Virus record (IMG/VR): IMGVR_UViG_3300046499_000490 | Span: 1-34,149 of that record | Length of the DNA: 34,149 nucleotides | Source: a virus | Direction: 5' to 3' (one strand) | Shown: positions 5,011-14,743 of the stretch, in pieces | Layout of the letters: every line of letters starts with the position of its first letter | Numbering within the stretch: position 1 is the first letter of the stretch | Program-made: the position numbers and the translations under genes | Notes under the pieces: model-generated | What the model saw: the letters and a program-made list of their open reading frames with translations, nothing else | What the model was told of the DNA's origin: nothing | The model's database searches: none

Positions 5011-6318
5011 TCATGGGCCCACCGCAACCCACGGCCCGGCGAAGTCCGTCCCGATGTTCGACGCGGGAGTGATCGACGCAGGCAGTGCCGTCCGGCCGGT
5101 CCCGTTCTTCGCGAACCGGTACGCCGCCACAGCCAGGCCCATGTTCGCGGCCGTGTCGACACCGGTCCAGCCGGAACCGCGGGTCAACGTCGGCGTGACC
5201 GACGCGTTGAACAGCATCGCAACCCAGTAGAACGATCCGGCCGACAGCGCCGTGGCCGGGATAGTGGTGGCCTTCAGCGTGGCCGAGGAGAACGACGTGT
5301 CCACGTTCGCGGACGCCAGGAGCGTGCCGCTGGAGTTGTACAGGCCAGCCCAGTTCTGGTTGGTGACGGCCGATGACCCGGTGTTCGCCACCCACCAGTA
5401 GAGTTTCGTGACGTTGATGGCCGCAGCAATGTCGACCCGGGTCAGGTACAGAGTCCCGCCGGTCAACTGGGTGGAGTTCACGGCCAGAGCCGGGTCGTAG
5501 CACCAGGCGGCGGCCCCATGGACGGCTGGCGTGTCGGTGCCGTCAGCGCCTGACGGCCCCTGAGGCCCAGTCGCGCCGGTCGCTCCTGCCGGGCCTGTTG
5601 CCCCGGTGTCACCCTTCGGCCCCTGAGTTCCGGTGGCGCCTGTTGAGCCTGCGGCTCCCTGGGGGCCGGGATCCCCTTGCGCTCCGGTGTCGCCCTTGGG
5701 TCCTTGGGTGCCGGCTGCTCCGGTGGGTCCTTGCGGGCCCTGGTCTCCGGTGTCCCCCTTGGGGCCCTGCGCGCCTGTTGGTCCGGCCGGCCCGGTGGCC
5801 CCGGTGGCGCCGGTGGGTCCCTGCGCTCCGGGATCACCGGTGTCGCCTTTCGGTCCCTGTGCTCCGGTGGCTCCTGCCGGTCCCGTTGGTCCGGTCGCTC
5901 CCGCAGGTCCGGGATCGCCCTGCGGGCCAGGGGGGCCAGACTGCCCCGTGCCGAGGTAGACGACGGTTCCCTGTCCGGTCTGGGTGCTGGACAAGTCCGC
6001 ACGGATCGACCCCACCCAGTACGAGCCGGTCTCCGGGACGACGATGTAAGTGACGATCGGTGAGCCGTCGCGGGCGCGCCCCTCTTGGATGGCCCACAGG
6101 GTGTCGCCCGACTGCGACTCGATGAGCGTGTTGGCGGTCAGCGTGACCGTCCATACCCCGTCGCTGGCCGCCTGGATGGGGACGTCCTTGACCAGCTCGC
6201 CCGACACAGAGGCGACGTAGCCGACTGCGGGCTGCCCCGTCACGTCGACCAGGGTCGCTTTCATCTCCACCCGCTGCGGAGCGGCCGCGCCGATCAGCTT
6301 GCCGGTCACCGTGGTCAT
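5011..6318 (-). CDS. Collagen-like fibre protein with C-terminal globular domain
   Basis: A 435-residue protein in three parts. Residues 1-125 form a beta-rich N-terminal domain ([18 protein letters not shown]) likely to dock on the virion. Residues about 126-262 are about 45 Gly-X-Y triplets with recurrent GPKGDTG blocks, which would form a collagen triple helix. Residues about 265-435 form a Ser/Thr/Asn-rich domain with [10 protein letters not shown] and LYNSSGTLL strands, like the jelly-roll receptor-binding ends of phage fibres. AGGAGAAG precedes the ATG. It lies after the lysis genes rather than with the main fibre genes, and next to a second collagen-like gene. Host-surface binding is the likely role. 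Length is expected to vary between relatives because of the repeats. Confidence 0.85.
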   Translation of the reverse strand: MTTVTGKLIGAAAPQRVEMKATLVDVTGQPAVGYVASVSGELVKDVPIQAASDGVWTVTLTANTLIESQSGDTLWAIQEGRARDGSPIVTYIVVPETGSYWVGSIRADLSSTQTGQGTVVYLGTGQSGPPGPQGDPGPAGATGPTGPAGATGAQGPKGDTGDPGAQGPTGATGATGPAGPTGAQGPKGDTGDQGPQGPTGAAGTQGPKGDTGAQGDPGPQGAAGSTGATGTQGPKGDTGATGPAGATGATGPQGPSGADGTDTPAVHGAAAWCYDPALAVNSTQLTGGTLYLTRVDIAAAINVTKLYWWVANTGSSAVTNQNWAGLYNSSGTLLASANVDTSFSSATLKATTIPATALSAGSFYWVAMLFNASVTPTLTRGSGWTGVDTAANMGLAVAAYRFAKNGTGRTALPASITPASNIGTDFAGPWVAVGP

Positions 6319-6328
6319 CTGGCTTCTC

Positions 6329-7024
6329 CTAGCTGCGGCGGGAAAGCAGGTTCAGCGGGAGCAGGCCTGACGAACTGTCGCTCGGGGAGGGCTGCTGGCT
6401 GGGACTGGGGGATGGAGACGAAGTCGGTTCCGGGTTGGCGGTGCTGGTCTGCGTGCACCGGTAGCGCGGGTTGTCCGGGTCGAAGCCGTCGACGGGGACG
6501 CACCGGTACTCGTTGCCGTACTGATCGGTGTACGTCCACTCCGACGGCGGCGCACCGTTTTGGCCGTTCGTACCGTCTTTCCCGTTCGTTCCGGCGGCGC
6601 CGTCGGCCCCGTTCTGGCCGGCCGGGCCGGTGGGCCCGGGCACGGTGGAGTCCGCCCCCTTAACTCCCGCGGGGCCGACAGGACCGGACGGGCCGGGGCT
6701 GGGGGTGATGGTCGGCGCGTCCTTGCCCGCCGCGCCGGAGGGGCCGGGAGGCCCGGACGGACCCGGTGCGCCGACCGTTGCCTTGCCAGGCTCGCCGCGG
6801 GATCCCGGAGGCCCGGCCACCGGCTTCTCCCCCAGCGACTGAACCTGGCGGGCCAGCGCATCACGGGCGTCATTGGAGGTACGCAGGTCCCGATCCTGAG
6901 ACACGACCTTGACGGACAGCCACCCCAGCAACAGCACGACGAACACCAGGGTGACCGCGATCAGATACTCCGCGCGCGGCAGCTTGATGAGGCGGCGCGG
7001 CGGCTTGTGCTTTCCCTCAGTCAC
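6329..7024 (-). CDS. Membrane-anchored collagen-like protein
   Basis: A 231-residue protein starting at GTG 7024, overlapping the upstream stop as GTGA. A basic N-terminus is followed by one membrane segment (residues about 20-42, around [16 protein letters not shown]), so the rest should lie outside the cell. Then come a short coiled coil, interrupted Gly-X-Y repeats (about 70-158), a domain with two cysteines (C175, C190) around [13 protein letters not shown], and a Ser/Pro-rich tail. It is not a classical virion fibre because it has a membrane anchor. Position in the lysis region suggests a role at the host envelope, either in lysis or in surface alteration; this is inference. Confidence 0.8.
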   Translation of the reverse strand: MTEGKHKPPRRLIKLPRAEYLIAVTLVFVVLLLGWLSVKVVSQDRDLRTSNDARDALARQVQSLGEKPVAGPPGSRGEPGKATVGAPGPSGPPGPSGAAGKDAPTITPSPGPSGPVGPAGVKGADSTVPGPTGPAGQNGADGAAGTNGKDGTNGQNGAPPSEWTYTDQYGNEYRCVPVDGFDPDNPRYRCTQTSTANPEPTSSPSPSPSQQPSPSDSSSGLLPLNLLSRRS

Positions 7025-7374
7025 TTGGAGACCACCGCCCAGACGGCGACGCCCACCGACAGGACGGCCATGAAGACCGGGATGACGGCCTGGTACAGGC
7101 GCTTCTGCCGCTCTTCCTCACGCCGCTTGGCCTCGTCACGCTGGTACTGCTCGAAGTCGTCTTCGAGTTTGTTGGTGGCTTCGTGGCCGCGCTGGATATC
7201 CGCCTGAAGCTGGGCCAGGCGCTGCTCCACGTGCGTGGTCTGGATCGCATAGACATCAAGGCTGACGACCTTGTCGAGGCGGGTGTTGAGTTCGGCGAAG
7301 CGGGTGTCCAAGCGTCCGATCTGCCGACCCAACTCGCCTAGCGTCACCAGGTTCGGGTCAGCAGAATCGGCCAT
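7021..7374 (-). CDS. Coiled-coil protein with C-terminal membrane segment (possible holin partner)
   Basis: A 117-residue protein. Residues 10-92 are a long charged coiled coil (RLDTRFAELNTRLDKV to EAKRREEERQKR). Residues about 95-115 form one membrane helix (AVIPVFMAVLSVGVAVWAVV), giving a tail-anchored topology. GGAG lies six bases before the ATG at 7374. It follows the holin by 39 bases and overlaps the next gene by four. Actinophage lysis cassettes often carry two small membrane proteins, and this one could be an antiholin or accessory holin. The assignment rests on topology and context only. Confidence 0.75.
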   Translation of the reverse strand: MADSADPNLVTLGELGRQIGRLDTRFAELNTRLDKVVSLDVYAIQTTHVEQRLAQLQADIQRGHEATNKLEDDFEQYQRDEAKRREEERQKRLYQAVIPVFMAVLSVGVAVWAVVSK

Positions 7375-7413
7375 GTCGTGCTCCGTGTGGGGGGCGTAAT
7401 CGTGCGGGCAAGG

Positions 7414-7797
7414 TCAGGACACAGGCCGCGGCTTCACAGGGCTGGACTCCTCGAGCGGTGCAACCGGCACCGGCGCGGTGACCTGGGTCCGCTCGAACAG
7501 CGCCAGCAGCGCGGCGGCCATCGCCATCACCAGTCCCTGCTTGTCCGCGGACCAGTCCAGGCCGAACCCGACGAACAGCGCCATCACCGTCTGCGCGAGC
7601 TGGATGAGGGCAGCCGCCCAGGCACCGCTGTGGACGACGATGGCGAGCCACACGCCGACACCGGCGGCGAGGACGGCGTTGATGAGGGTCTGCTGATCCG
7701 CGGTGACGTCCATGCCGAACGCGGTGAGCAGCTTGAGGGCCGCGGCGGCGAAGCCGAGCAGAAGCGCCGGCTCTCGGCCGAAGATCTTCGGGGACAC
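7414..7797 (-). CDS. Holin
   Basis: A 127-residue protein starting at GTG 7797 with AAGGAGA upstream. It has three to four hydrophobic segments at about 9-27, 38-56, 60-80 and 87-102, separated by short polar turns (DVTADQQ, DWSADKQ), and a hydrophilic Pro-rich C-terminus. Size, topology and position directly downstream of the endolysin fit a phage holin that permeabilises the cytoplasmic membrane at the end of the lytic cycle. The two DW/DVxADKQ-like turns suggest an internal duplication of a two-helix unit. Confidence 0.8.
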   Translation of the reverse strand: MSPKIFGREPALLLGFAAAALKLLTAFGMDVTADQQTLINAVLAAGVGVWLAIVVHSGAWAAALIQLAQTVMALFVGFGLDWSADKQGLVMAMAAALLALFERTQVTAPVPVAPLEESSPVKPRPVS

Positions 7798-7839
7798 GGT
7801 GGTCTCCTTCTGGAGGTGGGATGGTTGACGGGGTGCGGG

Positions 7840-9105
7840 TCAGACCTTGGCGACCTTGAGGGCCGCCCACGTCTTCGGGCCGGGGTAGCCGTCGGCGTCG
7901 CCTCGGAGGTCGGCGCGCGACAGCTGGAAGTCGCGGACGTTCTCCCGGTCGGCGTTCGTCCAGTCCGGGCCCGGACCGTGCTGGTAGTGCTTGCCGAAGC
8001 CGAGCTGGACCAGGCGTCGGCCCATCGCGGTGATGATCGTGCTGTGGCGGCCGCCGTGGAAGAAGCCCTTGCCGGGGAACGGCTCGTAGACCGGCTGCGC
8101 GGGCTTCGGGGTGGGCTTCTCGGGCAGGGAGCCGAGGAGCTTGATCAGGCTGGTTGCCCCGGGAACGCCGTCGGCGTCCTGTCCGGCCGCGGTGCCCTTG
8201 TAGCCGAGGGACTTCTGGAAGTCGGAGAAGTTCCGGGTGTCGGCGTCCGCCCACGTCTCGTCCGTGCCGGTCGTGGTGTTCTTCCCGAACCCGTCCTTCG
8301 CCAGGGCCTTGCGGACGGCCGTGACGTGCGCGCCCTTGGCGCCGTATCCGTACTCCAGGCCGCCGATGGTGACCTTGTATCGGGCCGGGGTGGAGGCGGT
8401 GACGCCTCCGACTGCGGGGTACTTGGGGCGGCCGAATCCTGCGATGTCGTGGACGACGCGGACGCGGCGGGCGCACACGTTCCCGCTGTTGCCTTCGATC
8501 GTGTACACGTACTTGCCGTCGCTGGAGACGCTGGTGACGACGCCGACGTGGTCGATGGCGCCGATGTTGGAGGAGCCGTCCCAGTCGAAGAAGATGACGT
8601 CACCGCGGCGTATCCCCGACTTGAGGATCCCGGCGGTCATCGCGGTCCACTGGCCCGCGCCCTTGAAGGCGGAGGCATGGGCGACGGTGTAGGCCCAGTC
8701 CTTGCCGAAGCAGACGGCTTCGTAGTTGTCGGAGCCGTAGGCCGACAGCGTGACGGTGGCATCGCACCAGGCGAAGTTGCCGGAGTAGTCGGCGCCGTTG
8801 CGCCCCCGGTACCAGGCCTGGATGGCATTCGGCTCGCCGGTGCCGAGCCACGCCTCCATGGCCTGGATCATCTTCTCGAGGCCGCCGGTGTTCCCGCCGA
8901 GCTTGCGTGGCTCGGCGCCGTCTTCCGGGGTGTCCTCGGAGTCGGTGTCTGGGGCGCCGTAGATTCCGTGGTCGTTGGCCGGACCGAACTCGGCAGCGAG
9001 GAGTTCTTCCTCGTTGTCGACGGTGGGGCCGTTGCCGGTGCTGGTGAGCAGGGCGGCTTGCCGCTGCTGCGTGATGTCGTCCTCGATGGGGCGGGGCTCG
9101 CCCAT
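7840..9105 (-). CDS. Endolysin: CHAP-type amidase/peptidase with two C-terminal binding repeats
   Basis: A 421-residue peptidoglycan hydrolase with no signal peptide, as expected for holin-dependent release. The N-terminal 70 residues are acidic and disordered. The catalytic region (about 75-230) has the CHAP triad Cys114 (NFAWCDATV), His186 (AIDHVGVV) and Glu204/Asn206 (YTIEGNSG), and the typical GDVIFFDW strand. Two related segments follow (about 245-312 and 350-421), each with Trp-Ala/Thr-x-Ala-Asp, DFQ and D-A-D-G-x-P-G elements, resembling actinophage peptidoglycan-binding repeats. GAAGGAGA precedes the ATG. It lies between the papain-like peptidase and the holin. Confidence 0.9.
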   Translation of the reverse strand: MGEPRPIEDDITQQRQAALLTSTGNGPTVDNEEELLAAEFGPANDHGIYGAPDTDSEDTPEDGAEPRKLGGNTGGLEKMIQAMEAWLGTGEPNAIQAWYRGRNGADYSGNFAWCDATVTLSAYGSDNYEAVCFGKDWAYTVAHASAFKGAGQWTAMTAGILKSGIRRGDVIFFDWDGSSNIGAIDHVGVVTSVSSDGKYVYTIEGNSGNVCARRVRVVHDIAGFGRPKYPAVGGVTASTPARYKVTIGGLEYGYGAKGAHVTAVRKALAKDGFGKNTTTGTDETWADADTRNFSDFQKSLGYKGTAAGQDADGVPGATSLIKLLGSLPEKPTPKPAQPVYEPFPGKGFFHGGRHSTIITAMGRRLVQLGFGKHYQHGPGPDWTNADRENVRDFQLSRADLRGDADGYPGPKTWAALKVAKV

Positions 9106-9141
9106 GGTCGTCTCCTTCTCGGGGGCGTGGGGTGGGATGGG

Positions 9142-9969
9142 CTACTGGCGTGCTGCGTCCAGGCGCGGCTGCACAAGGTCGATCTCGGCACGGAGGGCCT
9201 CGTAGATGGCCAGGGACATGCGGAACCCGCCTGAGTCCCCCCAGGAGGAACTCCAGCTATTCCGGATGCGGAGGATCGTGCGCGCGGGGTCGAGGTGTCC
9301 GCTGGCGTCCAGGGCCACGTCCTCGAGGGCGGTGATGCAGACTTCGTGTCCGCCGGCGACTGGGGAGTCCTGCCAGCCGGGGATGTCGTCCAGGAGGGCG
9401 GAGGATCCGACCGGCTCGAACCACGCTTGATACCAGACGGTGCCCATGAGGACGGGGCCGTTCTGCAGGTCGCGGCACAGTTCGAGGGCGGTCGTGGCGT
9501 GCCCGTACTGGTCGATGAGACCGCGGGCGCGCAGGGCCTTGGCGACGCCGAGGCCGGAGGATCCGCAGTCGACGTTGGGCCATGTCTGGTCGTGCCACTG
9601 GTCGCGGTGGGTGGCGTCGGAGTACAGGCCGATCGCCCACCGCTCGGCTGCGATCGGGGCGGTGACGTCCAGGCCTGCCACGGAGAGGGTGTCGGCGTCT
9701 TGGAGGATGGATACGAGGGCTGTGGCCGCGTTGGCGGTGCAGGAGCCCAGGGCGTCCGCGTCGTCGACGCCGTCGACCAGCTGCGAGGTGTGGATGCCCT
9801 GGGCGAGGAGGTCCTGCTGGTCCAGGACGGGGACCTTGGGCGCCCACTCGGTGGGCTTCAGCGGTTCGCCGGTGTAGCGGCGCCGGTAGGCGAGGCTCCG
9901 CGGGTCACGAACGAGGTGCCTGCCGAGCTGTGGCGTGACGTCGTACTGCTTGATGTCGAGGTCGGGCAC
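9142..9969 (-). CDS. Papain-like (C1 family) cysteine peptidase
   Basis: About 275 residues from the GTG at 9969, which has CAGGAG nine bases upstream; a GTG at 9987 would add six residues but its G-rich motif is too close. The C1 signature is complete: DQQDL to LGSCTANA with nucleophile Cys77, GGHEVCITAL with His208, and IRNSWSSSWGDSGGF with Asn237 (numbering from 9969). Papain-fold enzymes cleave peptide bonds. No secretion signal or propeptide is evident. The gene sits 36 bases before the endolysin start and after the fibre module, so roles in virion maturation, tail-tip digestion of a host surface protein or lysis are all possible. It is not a standard part of siphovirus late operons as I know them. 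Confidence 0.85.
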   Translation of the reverse strand: MPDLDIKQYDVTPQLGRHLVRDPRSLAYRRRYTGEPLKPTEWAPKVPVLDQQDLLAQGIHTSQLVDGVDDADALGSCTANAATALVSILQDADTLSVAGLDVTAPIAAERWAIGLYSDATHRDQWHDQTWPNVDCGSSGLGVAKALRARGLIDQYGHATTALELCRDLQNGPVLMGTVWYQAWFEPVGSSALLDDIPGWQDSPVAGGHEVCITALEDVALDASGHLDPARTILRIRNSWSSSWGDSGGFRMSLAIYEALRAEIDLVQPRLDAARQ

Positions 9970-10016
9970 TCGCCCGTGCTCCTGCACTCCCCGCGCCCAG
10001 AGCTGACTTTGTGGCG

Positions 10017-10034
10017 GACCGCTGTGGTGCGGTC
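10017..10034 (-). terminator. Hairpin in the 157-base gap before the peptidase gene
   Basis: GACCGC, loop TGTGGT and GCGGTC form a perfect six-base-pair stem upstream of the papain-like gene. It may act with the hairpin at 10100-10118 as a partial terminator or as a processed mRNA end. Confidence 0.35.
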
Positions 10035-10099
10035 GTCCCTCGGGGGTGTGGAGCGGGTGCGGGCGGAGGGTCGCCCGGTGATCTCAGGCTACGTGCTGG

Positions 10100-10118
10100 C
10101 GGGGCTGGTGTTGCCCCG
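10100..10118 (-). terminator. Hairpin just after the 94-residue gene
   Basis: CGGGGC, loop TGGTGTT and GCCCCG form a perfect six-base-pair stem, beginning eight bases beyond the TGA at 10127. The position fits a terminator or attenuator between the fibre module and the peptidase and lysis genes. No T-run is present. Confidence 0.4.
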
Positions 10119-10126
10119 GCTCAATG

Positions 10127-10411
10127 TCAGGGCTGTGTGGGCTGCGGCGGAACGTACACGATGTCGCGCGCCTCGCCGCGGGTGCCGCTCCACGCTCGGT
10201 CCACGTACACGATGTAGTCGGGGTGGTCGGTGTTGATGCGGTTCACGATGATCCGGACGATGTCGTCGATGTCCTGGTCGGTGAGGTTGTCGATGGCGAA
10301 GCCGGCGAAAGTGAGCGGGACAGGGAACAAATCGTAGGTATCGTCGTTGGGGCCGCCGTTGATGCTGACGGTGAGCTTGTTGAACAGTGCATCGGCGGGT
10401 TTGGTCAGCAC
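10127..10411 (-). CDS. 94-residue unknown protein following the large fibre gene
   Basis: Starts at GTG 10411 with AAGGAGA six bases upstream, partly overlapping the TAA of the fibre gene. The frame extends far upstream but that region is the shadow of the fibre gene. The protein has an acidic helical stretch (NLTDQDIDDIVRIIVNRIN), a short aromatic segment (DHPDYIVYVDRAW) and a Pro-rich end. No membrane segment or known motif is visible. Its tight coupling to the fibre gene suggests a fibre assembly factor or a small tip protein, which is only an inference. Confidence 0.75.
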   Translation of the reverse strand: MLTKPADALFNKLTVSINGGPNDDTYDLFPVPLTFAGFAIDNLTDQDIDDIVRIIVNRINTDHPDYIVYVDRAWSGTRGEARDIVYVPPQPTQP

Positions 10412-10422
10412 GGGTTGTCTCC

Positions 10423-13400
10423 TTAGTCCTGGATGAAGGTGATGTGCAGGCGCAGGTTGCGGCCCTGGCCAGACTGGGTGGCGTCGCCGACGATGTCGCC
10501 GTAGGCGGTACGCAGGGTGCAGATGCCGTCTGTCCCGACGACCCAGCCGCCGAAGGTGATTCCGTCGTCCCAGGCGCCGTTGATGGTGTTGTGGGTGGGG
10601 CGCCATCCGGCAGGCAGGGTCGCGATCGTGGTGTCGGTGATGTTTCCGCTGGCGGTGGTAATCGTGGTGCCGCTGCGGTGCATGTACAGGTCGATCGCAA
10701 CGACCTTGCCGAACCGGTAGCCGTAGAAGCCGCCGCTGTTGATGGTGAATCCGCTGGCTGCGGTCAGCCCGGTCGTGGTCGACGATGAGGCGGCGGTGAT
10801 GGTTCCGGAGGCGGTGGTGTTGCCGTCTTTGTCGACGGTGAACTTGTCGGCTGCGGCAACGCTCAGCCGTAGCAGGTTGCCGGTGTGGCCTGCGTCGGCC
10901 GTGGCGTACAGGGCGCTGCTGCTTGAGGCTGGCGCGTAGACCTCGTACCGGGATTTCGACAGCTGGGTAACCCCGGTCGAGAACATGGTCAGGATGGCGT
11001 CCTGGGTGGCGGCTGTCGAGTCCTTGTAGCCGAAGGCGGCAGCCGCGTCGGTGAGGGCAATACGGCCGCCGATTACGGTGCTGGTCACGGAGTCCCGGAC
11101 GCGTTCGGCAGCCCAGAAGTCGCTGGTTCCGGACAGACCGAAGATGGTGCGCCACTTCATGTCCGAGAACGAGCTGCCTGCGTAGAGGCCGGAGTTGAGG
11201 CCCAGGACGGCGTTCGTGCCGGACACATTGATGATGGCTGAGGCGGTCTGGCCGACGTTCGTCAGTTTCAGGTTGGGGAACGCATTGTTCGGGTCGAGCT
11301 GCAGGATGGCGCCGTTAGTGCCTTTGACGAGGAGTCCCGAGTCGGATAGCTCTCCGATCGCTGTCCCGCTCGAGTTGTAGACGAGGACCTTGTTGGCGGA
11401 CGCTTCGTTGAGGGTGATGCGCTGCCCGGACGTGGCGGTCTGAATGAGGGCGCCGGTGATGGTGCCGCCGGTGATGGTCTTGCCCGTGATGGCGTCTGCG
11501 GCGAGCGCGGTGGCATCAACGGCCCCGGCCTGGATCTTTCCGACGGTGATGGCGTTCGCTGCGATCTCAGCGGCCGTGATGGTGAGCGCGGCAATCTCCC
11601 GCGCCGTCACCACGTCCGATGCGATCTTCCCGGCGGCGATCGCGTCCGCGGCAATGTTCCCGGCGAGGATCGTCAGAGCGGCGATCTTCTGGGTGGTGAT
11701 GACGCCGTCCTGGATCTGCGTGCCGCCCGCGACGGGGCGCACGGCGGCGTTGTCGAACCACAGGTTTCCGGCGGTGCCGCTGGTGGAGGCCACGTTCAGC
11801 TTCACGCGTGCGGCGTTGGCGGGGGCGGTCACCGTGGCGGAGATCCGCTGCCATGTCGCGCCAACGGTGGGCGGGCTGGCCTGCGCGGCGCCGGAGGACA
11901 GGAAGGCTCCGCTGGAGTCCTCCCAGCGGGCGTAAATGCGAGGGGTGCCGAGGTAGTCGGTGGAGGCCTGGTAGTCGACGGCCAGGTACAGCTGATCGCC
12001 GGGCAGGACGGCCATGTCGAAGAGGGTGAGGTCGCGGTTGGTCGGCGTGCCGGCGACCGCGTTGACCTTGAGGGACTTCGTGGAGCCGTTGCCCTTGGTG
12101 GCGTCGACGGACCAGAAGGCATTCCCGGACACGAGGGTCGCGGTGTAAGCGCCTTCGAAGGACGGGTCGGACAGCAGGTTCGCGCCGCCGGTGACGGTGA
12201 GCTTGTCGGTGGTGATGGCTCCCGCTGCTACGGCGGCCGCGGTGATGGCGTTCGCGGCGATCTCGGAGGCGGTCACCGACGAGGCGGCGATCTCCCGCGC
12301 GGTGACAGCGTCGGCGGCGATCTTTCCCGCTGCGATGGCGTCCGCCGCAATGTTCCCCGCGAGGATCGTCAGGGCGGCGATCTCCGTGGCGGTGACGGAT
12401 CCGGCGGCGATCATGCCGCCCGCCACCAGGGTGCGCACCTCGGCGTTGTCGAACCAGGCCTCTCCCGCAGTAACGGCGGACGCTTCGACCAGGAGGACGG
12501 CGGTCTTGGTGCCGGTGGGGGCCTGCACCTGGGCGGTGGCCCGCGCCCACGGATCGCCGGGGGTGAACGCGTGGTCTGCGACGCCGTAGCCGAGCACGGT
12601 GGCGGCCGCGTCCTCGTAGCGGAACATCAGCTTGACGCCGCTGCCGTTGAAGAGCGCGGACGTCTTGTAGTCGACGGCCAGATAGTGGCGTTCCCCGGGG
12701 AGGACCGGGTAGCGGGCGAGTTCGATGTTCTTCCACGTGACGCCGCCAGACGTACAGTCGACGTGCAGGGCGTGCCCGGAGTTGTTGCCGGGCGCGGTGA
12801 CTGACCAGTCGGCATGTCCGACGATCAGCGCCGCCGTGTAGGCGCCTTCGAAGGACGGGTCGGGGGCGAGGTTGCCGATACCGAGGGCGAGCTGGTCGGA
12901 GCCGATCGCGCCGACAGCGACCTTCGCCGCCGTGACCGCGTCGTCCGCGATTTTCGTGTCGGTAATGACCTGGTCGGCGAGCTTGCCGGTGGTGACGGCC
13001 AGATCAGCGAGCTTCTCCTCGAGGACCGCGCCGTCCTGCAGCGCGGTGGAGCCGACCGCGGCGGCCGCGATTTTCGCCTCCGTGACGGCGTCGTCGGCGA
13101 GTTTCACCGAGGTGACGATCCCGTCCAGGATGTCGTCCGCGACAACCGGGGTGGGCCCGAGCGGCCCGATCGTCCCGGATGGTGTGGAGGCGGTGCCGGA
13201 GGTGTTGCGGGCCACCAGGCGCACGTAGACCGGGGTGTCGCAGGGGACGACGACGGTGGCGCCCTGCGCGGTCTCAATCGTGCCCTGCAGCGTGGCGGGG
13301 ACCGGCTCATACACGGGCGTGATCGCAGCGTGTACCTCCACGCGCTGCCAGTCCAGCGGCAGGACCGCACCCCCGGCGAACTGGCCATCCCACGACACCG

Positions 13401-13644
13401 TGACCCCGCCCAGGACGGACGCCACGATCGGATTGGACGGCTGCGGCGGTGCGGCCCCGTTGACGATGTTCACTGCGGCTGTTCCGTCGGCCTGCACGCC
13501 GACCAGCCCCTTCAGGCCGCCCGTACTGTCGCGGATCTCCACCGACGTGTTGTCGATGGAAGCGTGGGACAGCCGCGGGGAGCGCTCCATGCGGGTCAGG
13601 CGGGCGTTGAGCTGCTGGAGTGCACGGCCGATGTCGATGCTCAC
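10423..13644 (-). CDS. Large modular tail fibre / minor tail protein
   Basis: A 1073-residue protein from GTG 13644, with GGAGG eight bases upstream. Parts in order: N-terminal coiled coil and attachment (1-60); a fibronectin III-like domain (about 66-160); short Ala-rich repeats (about 168-255, [12 protein letters not shown] type) expected to form a trimeric stalk; a carbohydrate-binding-like beta domain (about 257-405); more Ala/Ile stalk repeats (405-485); a second copy of the same domain (about 489-637); a third stalk (637-735); and a long Ser/Thr/Gly-rich C-terminal region. The two domains both begin with Asn-Leu, then SFEGAYTA, and end in W-FDNA-VR. Host receptor or cell-wall sugar binding is the likely role. 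The duplication spans about 700 bp of DNA. Confidence 0.88.
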   Translation of the reverse strand: MSIDIGRALQQLNARLTRMERSPRLSHASIDNTSVEIRDSTGGLKGLVGVQADGTAAVNIVNGAAPPQPSNPIVASVLGGVTVSWDGQFAGGAVLPLDWQRVEVHAAITPVYEPVPATLQGTIETAQGATVVVPCDTPVYVRLVARNTSGTASTPSGTIGPLGPTPVVADDILDGIVTSVKLADDAVTEAKIAAAAVGSTALQDGAVLEEKLADLAVTTGKLADQVITDTKIADDAVTAAKVAVGAIGSDQLALGIGNLAPDPSFEGAYTAALIVGHADWSVTAPGNNSGHALHVDCTSGGVTWKNIELARYPVLPGERHYLAVDYKTSALFNGSGVKLMFRYEDAAATVLGYGVADHAFTPGDPWARATAQVQAPTGTKTAVLLVEASAVTAGEAWFDNAEVRTLVAGGMIAAGSVTATEIAALTILAGNIAADAIAAGKIAADAVTAREIAASSVTASEIAANAITAAAVAAGAITTDKLTVTGGANLLSDPSFEGAYTATLVSGNAFWSVDATKGNGSTKSLKVNAVAGTPTNRDLTLFDMAVLPGDQLYLAVDYQASTDYLGTPRIYARWEDSSGAFLSSGAAQASPPTVGATWQRISATVTAPANAARVKLNVASTSGTAGNLWFDNAAVRPVAGGTQIQDGVITTQKIAALTILAGNIAADAIAAGKIASDVVTAREIAALTITAAEIAANAITVGKIQAGAVDATALAADAITGKTITGGTITGALIQTATSGQRITLNEASANKVLVYNSSGTAIGELSDSGLLVKGTNGAILQLDPNNAFPNLKLTNVGQTASAIINVSGTNAVLGLNSGLYAGSSFSDMKWRTIFGLSGTSDFWAAERVRDSVTSTVIGGRIALTDAAAAFGYKDSTAATQDAILTMFSTGVTQLSKSRYEVYAPASSSSALYATADAGHTGNLLRLSVAAADKFTVDKDGNTTASGTITAASSSTTTGLTAASGFTINSGGFYGYRFGKVVAIDLYMHRSGTTITTASGNITDTTIATLPAGWRPTHNTINGAWDDGITFGGWVVGTDGICTLRTAYGDIVGDATQSGQGRNLRLHITFIQD

Positions 13645-13645
13645 G

Positions 13646-14743
13646 TCACACGCCTCCGTACTGGTACATGGAGGCCGGCTTGAGGCTGATGACGGCCTGC
13701 GGTCCGCCCTGCGCGGTGGGCTTGATGGTCCAGCCGGTGATGCGGCACCAGCCGGTGTAGTCGGTCCATGCGTTGTGGATCCGGACGTAGATGTCGTCGC
13801 CGACCTGCCAGGACCCGAACGGGGCGGCGGTCGTGTTGCGGATGGTGACCTGCTCTACCGAGCCGAGGGTCTGGCGCCAGGCGCGTTCCCATTCCACGCG
13901 CTGTTTGAGGACGTCGTTGCCGTTGATCTCCGGGTAGTCGACGGCGGCCTCGAGGCGCAGGCGCCCGTTGCGGACGGCGGAGATCTGCCGGAGCTTGGCG
14001 CTGCCGTCGCCGGCGCCGGAGCCGATGACGACCTGCGCGTAGTCGTCGCCCGCCAGGGCCTCTTCGGGCTCTTCGATGATGTTGACGCCGGACGCGATGG
14101 TGATGTCGGTTCGGCGGGCGCCAAGGCGGGGCCATCCGATCCTGATCTTCTTCACCACGTCGGTCTTGGCCGCGTTCCAGGCGGTGGCGCACGTGTAGTC
14201 GGGGGTGGCGTCGTCGGCAACGAGGTCGTCGACCTGGTCGCCCAGCGCTTTCATGTCGTACCAGAACGAGTTGTACGGCTCGGCCGGGGTGCCAACCTTC
14301 GACGTGGACGTGGTGGAGTCGACCAGGACGCCGAGGTTGCCGTCGGCGATGGACTGCGCGTACGTCCAAATGTTGCGGATCACGTCGCAGCGGTCGGCGT
14401 AGGTGTAGGGGCCGCGGCCGCCGTGCTGGCCGTCCACGTCGAACCGCTTCTGCAGGTACGACGACCAGGACGCGGCCTCGATGCTGTAGTCGTTGCCCTG
14501 GGCGCGGACGTCCCAGACGATGCCGCCCCACTGCAGCTGGCCGGATGATTCGACGTAGATGAGCGTGTTGCCGGGGTCGGCGAGCGTCGGGCTCGAGGCC
14601 ACCAGGCGCGGCGACAGCTTTCCCGACAGGCTGCCGGGCCCATTGAGTTCGTCGCCGTATTCGAGGTCGGTGACGGGCAGCGCGGTGGACAGCCAGGCGC
14701 CGGTGAGGGCGTTCTGGGTGAGGACCCGGTCGGGGACGGTCAC
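13646..14743 (-). CDS. Tail hub / minor tail protein (Gp37-like)
   Basis: A 365-residue protein starting at GTG 14743 inside the stop of the upstream gene (GTGA), with GAGGAGG seven to eight bases upstream. The pattern [20 protein letters not shown] at the N-terminus and [11 protein letters not shown] to INIIEEPEE-like middle region match the siphovirus tail-hub proteins I know from actinophages, sometimes called Gp37-like. These proteins sit at the tail tip below the distal tail protein. Its place right after the distal tail and baseplate genes, and before the main fibre, agrees. No catalytic residues are recognised. Confidence 0.75.
   Translation of the reverse strand: MTVPDRVLTQNALTGAWLSTALPVTDLEYGDELNGPGSLSGKLSPRLVASSPTLADPGNTLIYVESSGQLQWGGIVWDVRAQGNDYSIEAASWSSYLQKRFDVDGQHGGRGPYTYADRCDVIRNIWTYAQSIADGNLGVLVDSTTSTSKVGTPAEPYNSFWYDMKALGDQVDDLVADDATPDYTCATAWNAAKTDVVKKIRIGWPRLGARRTDITIASGVNIIEEPEEALAGDDYAQVVIGSGAGDGSAKLRQISAVRNGRLRLEAAVDYPEINGNDVLKQRVEWERAWRQTLGSVEQVTIRNTTAAPFGSWQVGDDIYVRIHNAWTDYTGWCRITGWTIKPTAQGGPQAVISLKPASMYQYGGV

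Noticed and set aside
5530-5940. Regular short repeats resembling an array
   Set aside because: They are degenerate Gly-X-Y coding repeats of a collagen-like protein, not a CRISPR array.
7378-9234. A 618-codon plus-strand open frame over the endolysin and holin genes
   Set aside because: It is a GC-bias shadow of well-supported leftward genes and spans three of them.
10412-11155. N-terminal extension of the 94-residue gene
   Set aside because: The extension is Arg/His/Pro-rich shadow sequence inside the fibre gene; the GTG at 10411 has a strong ribosome binding site.
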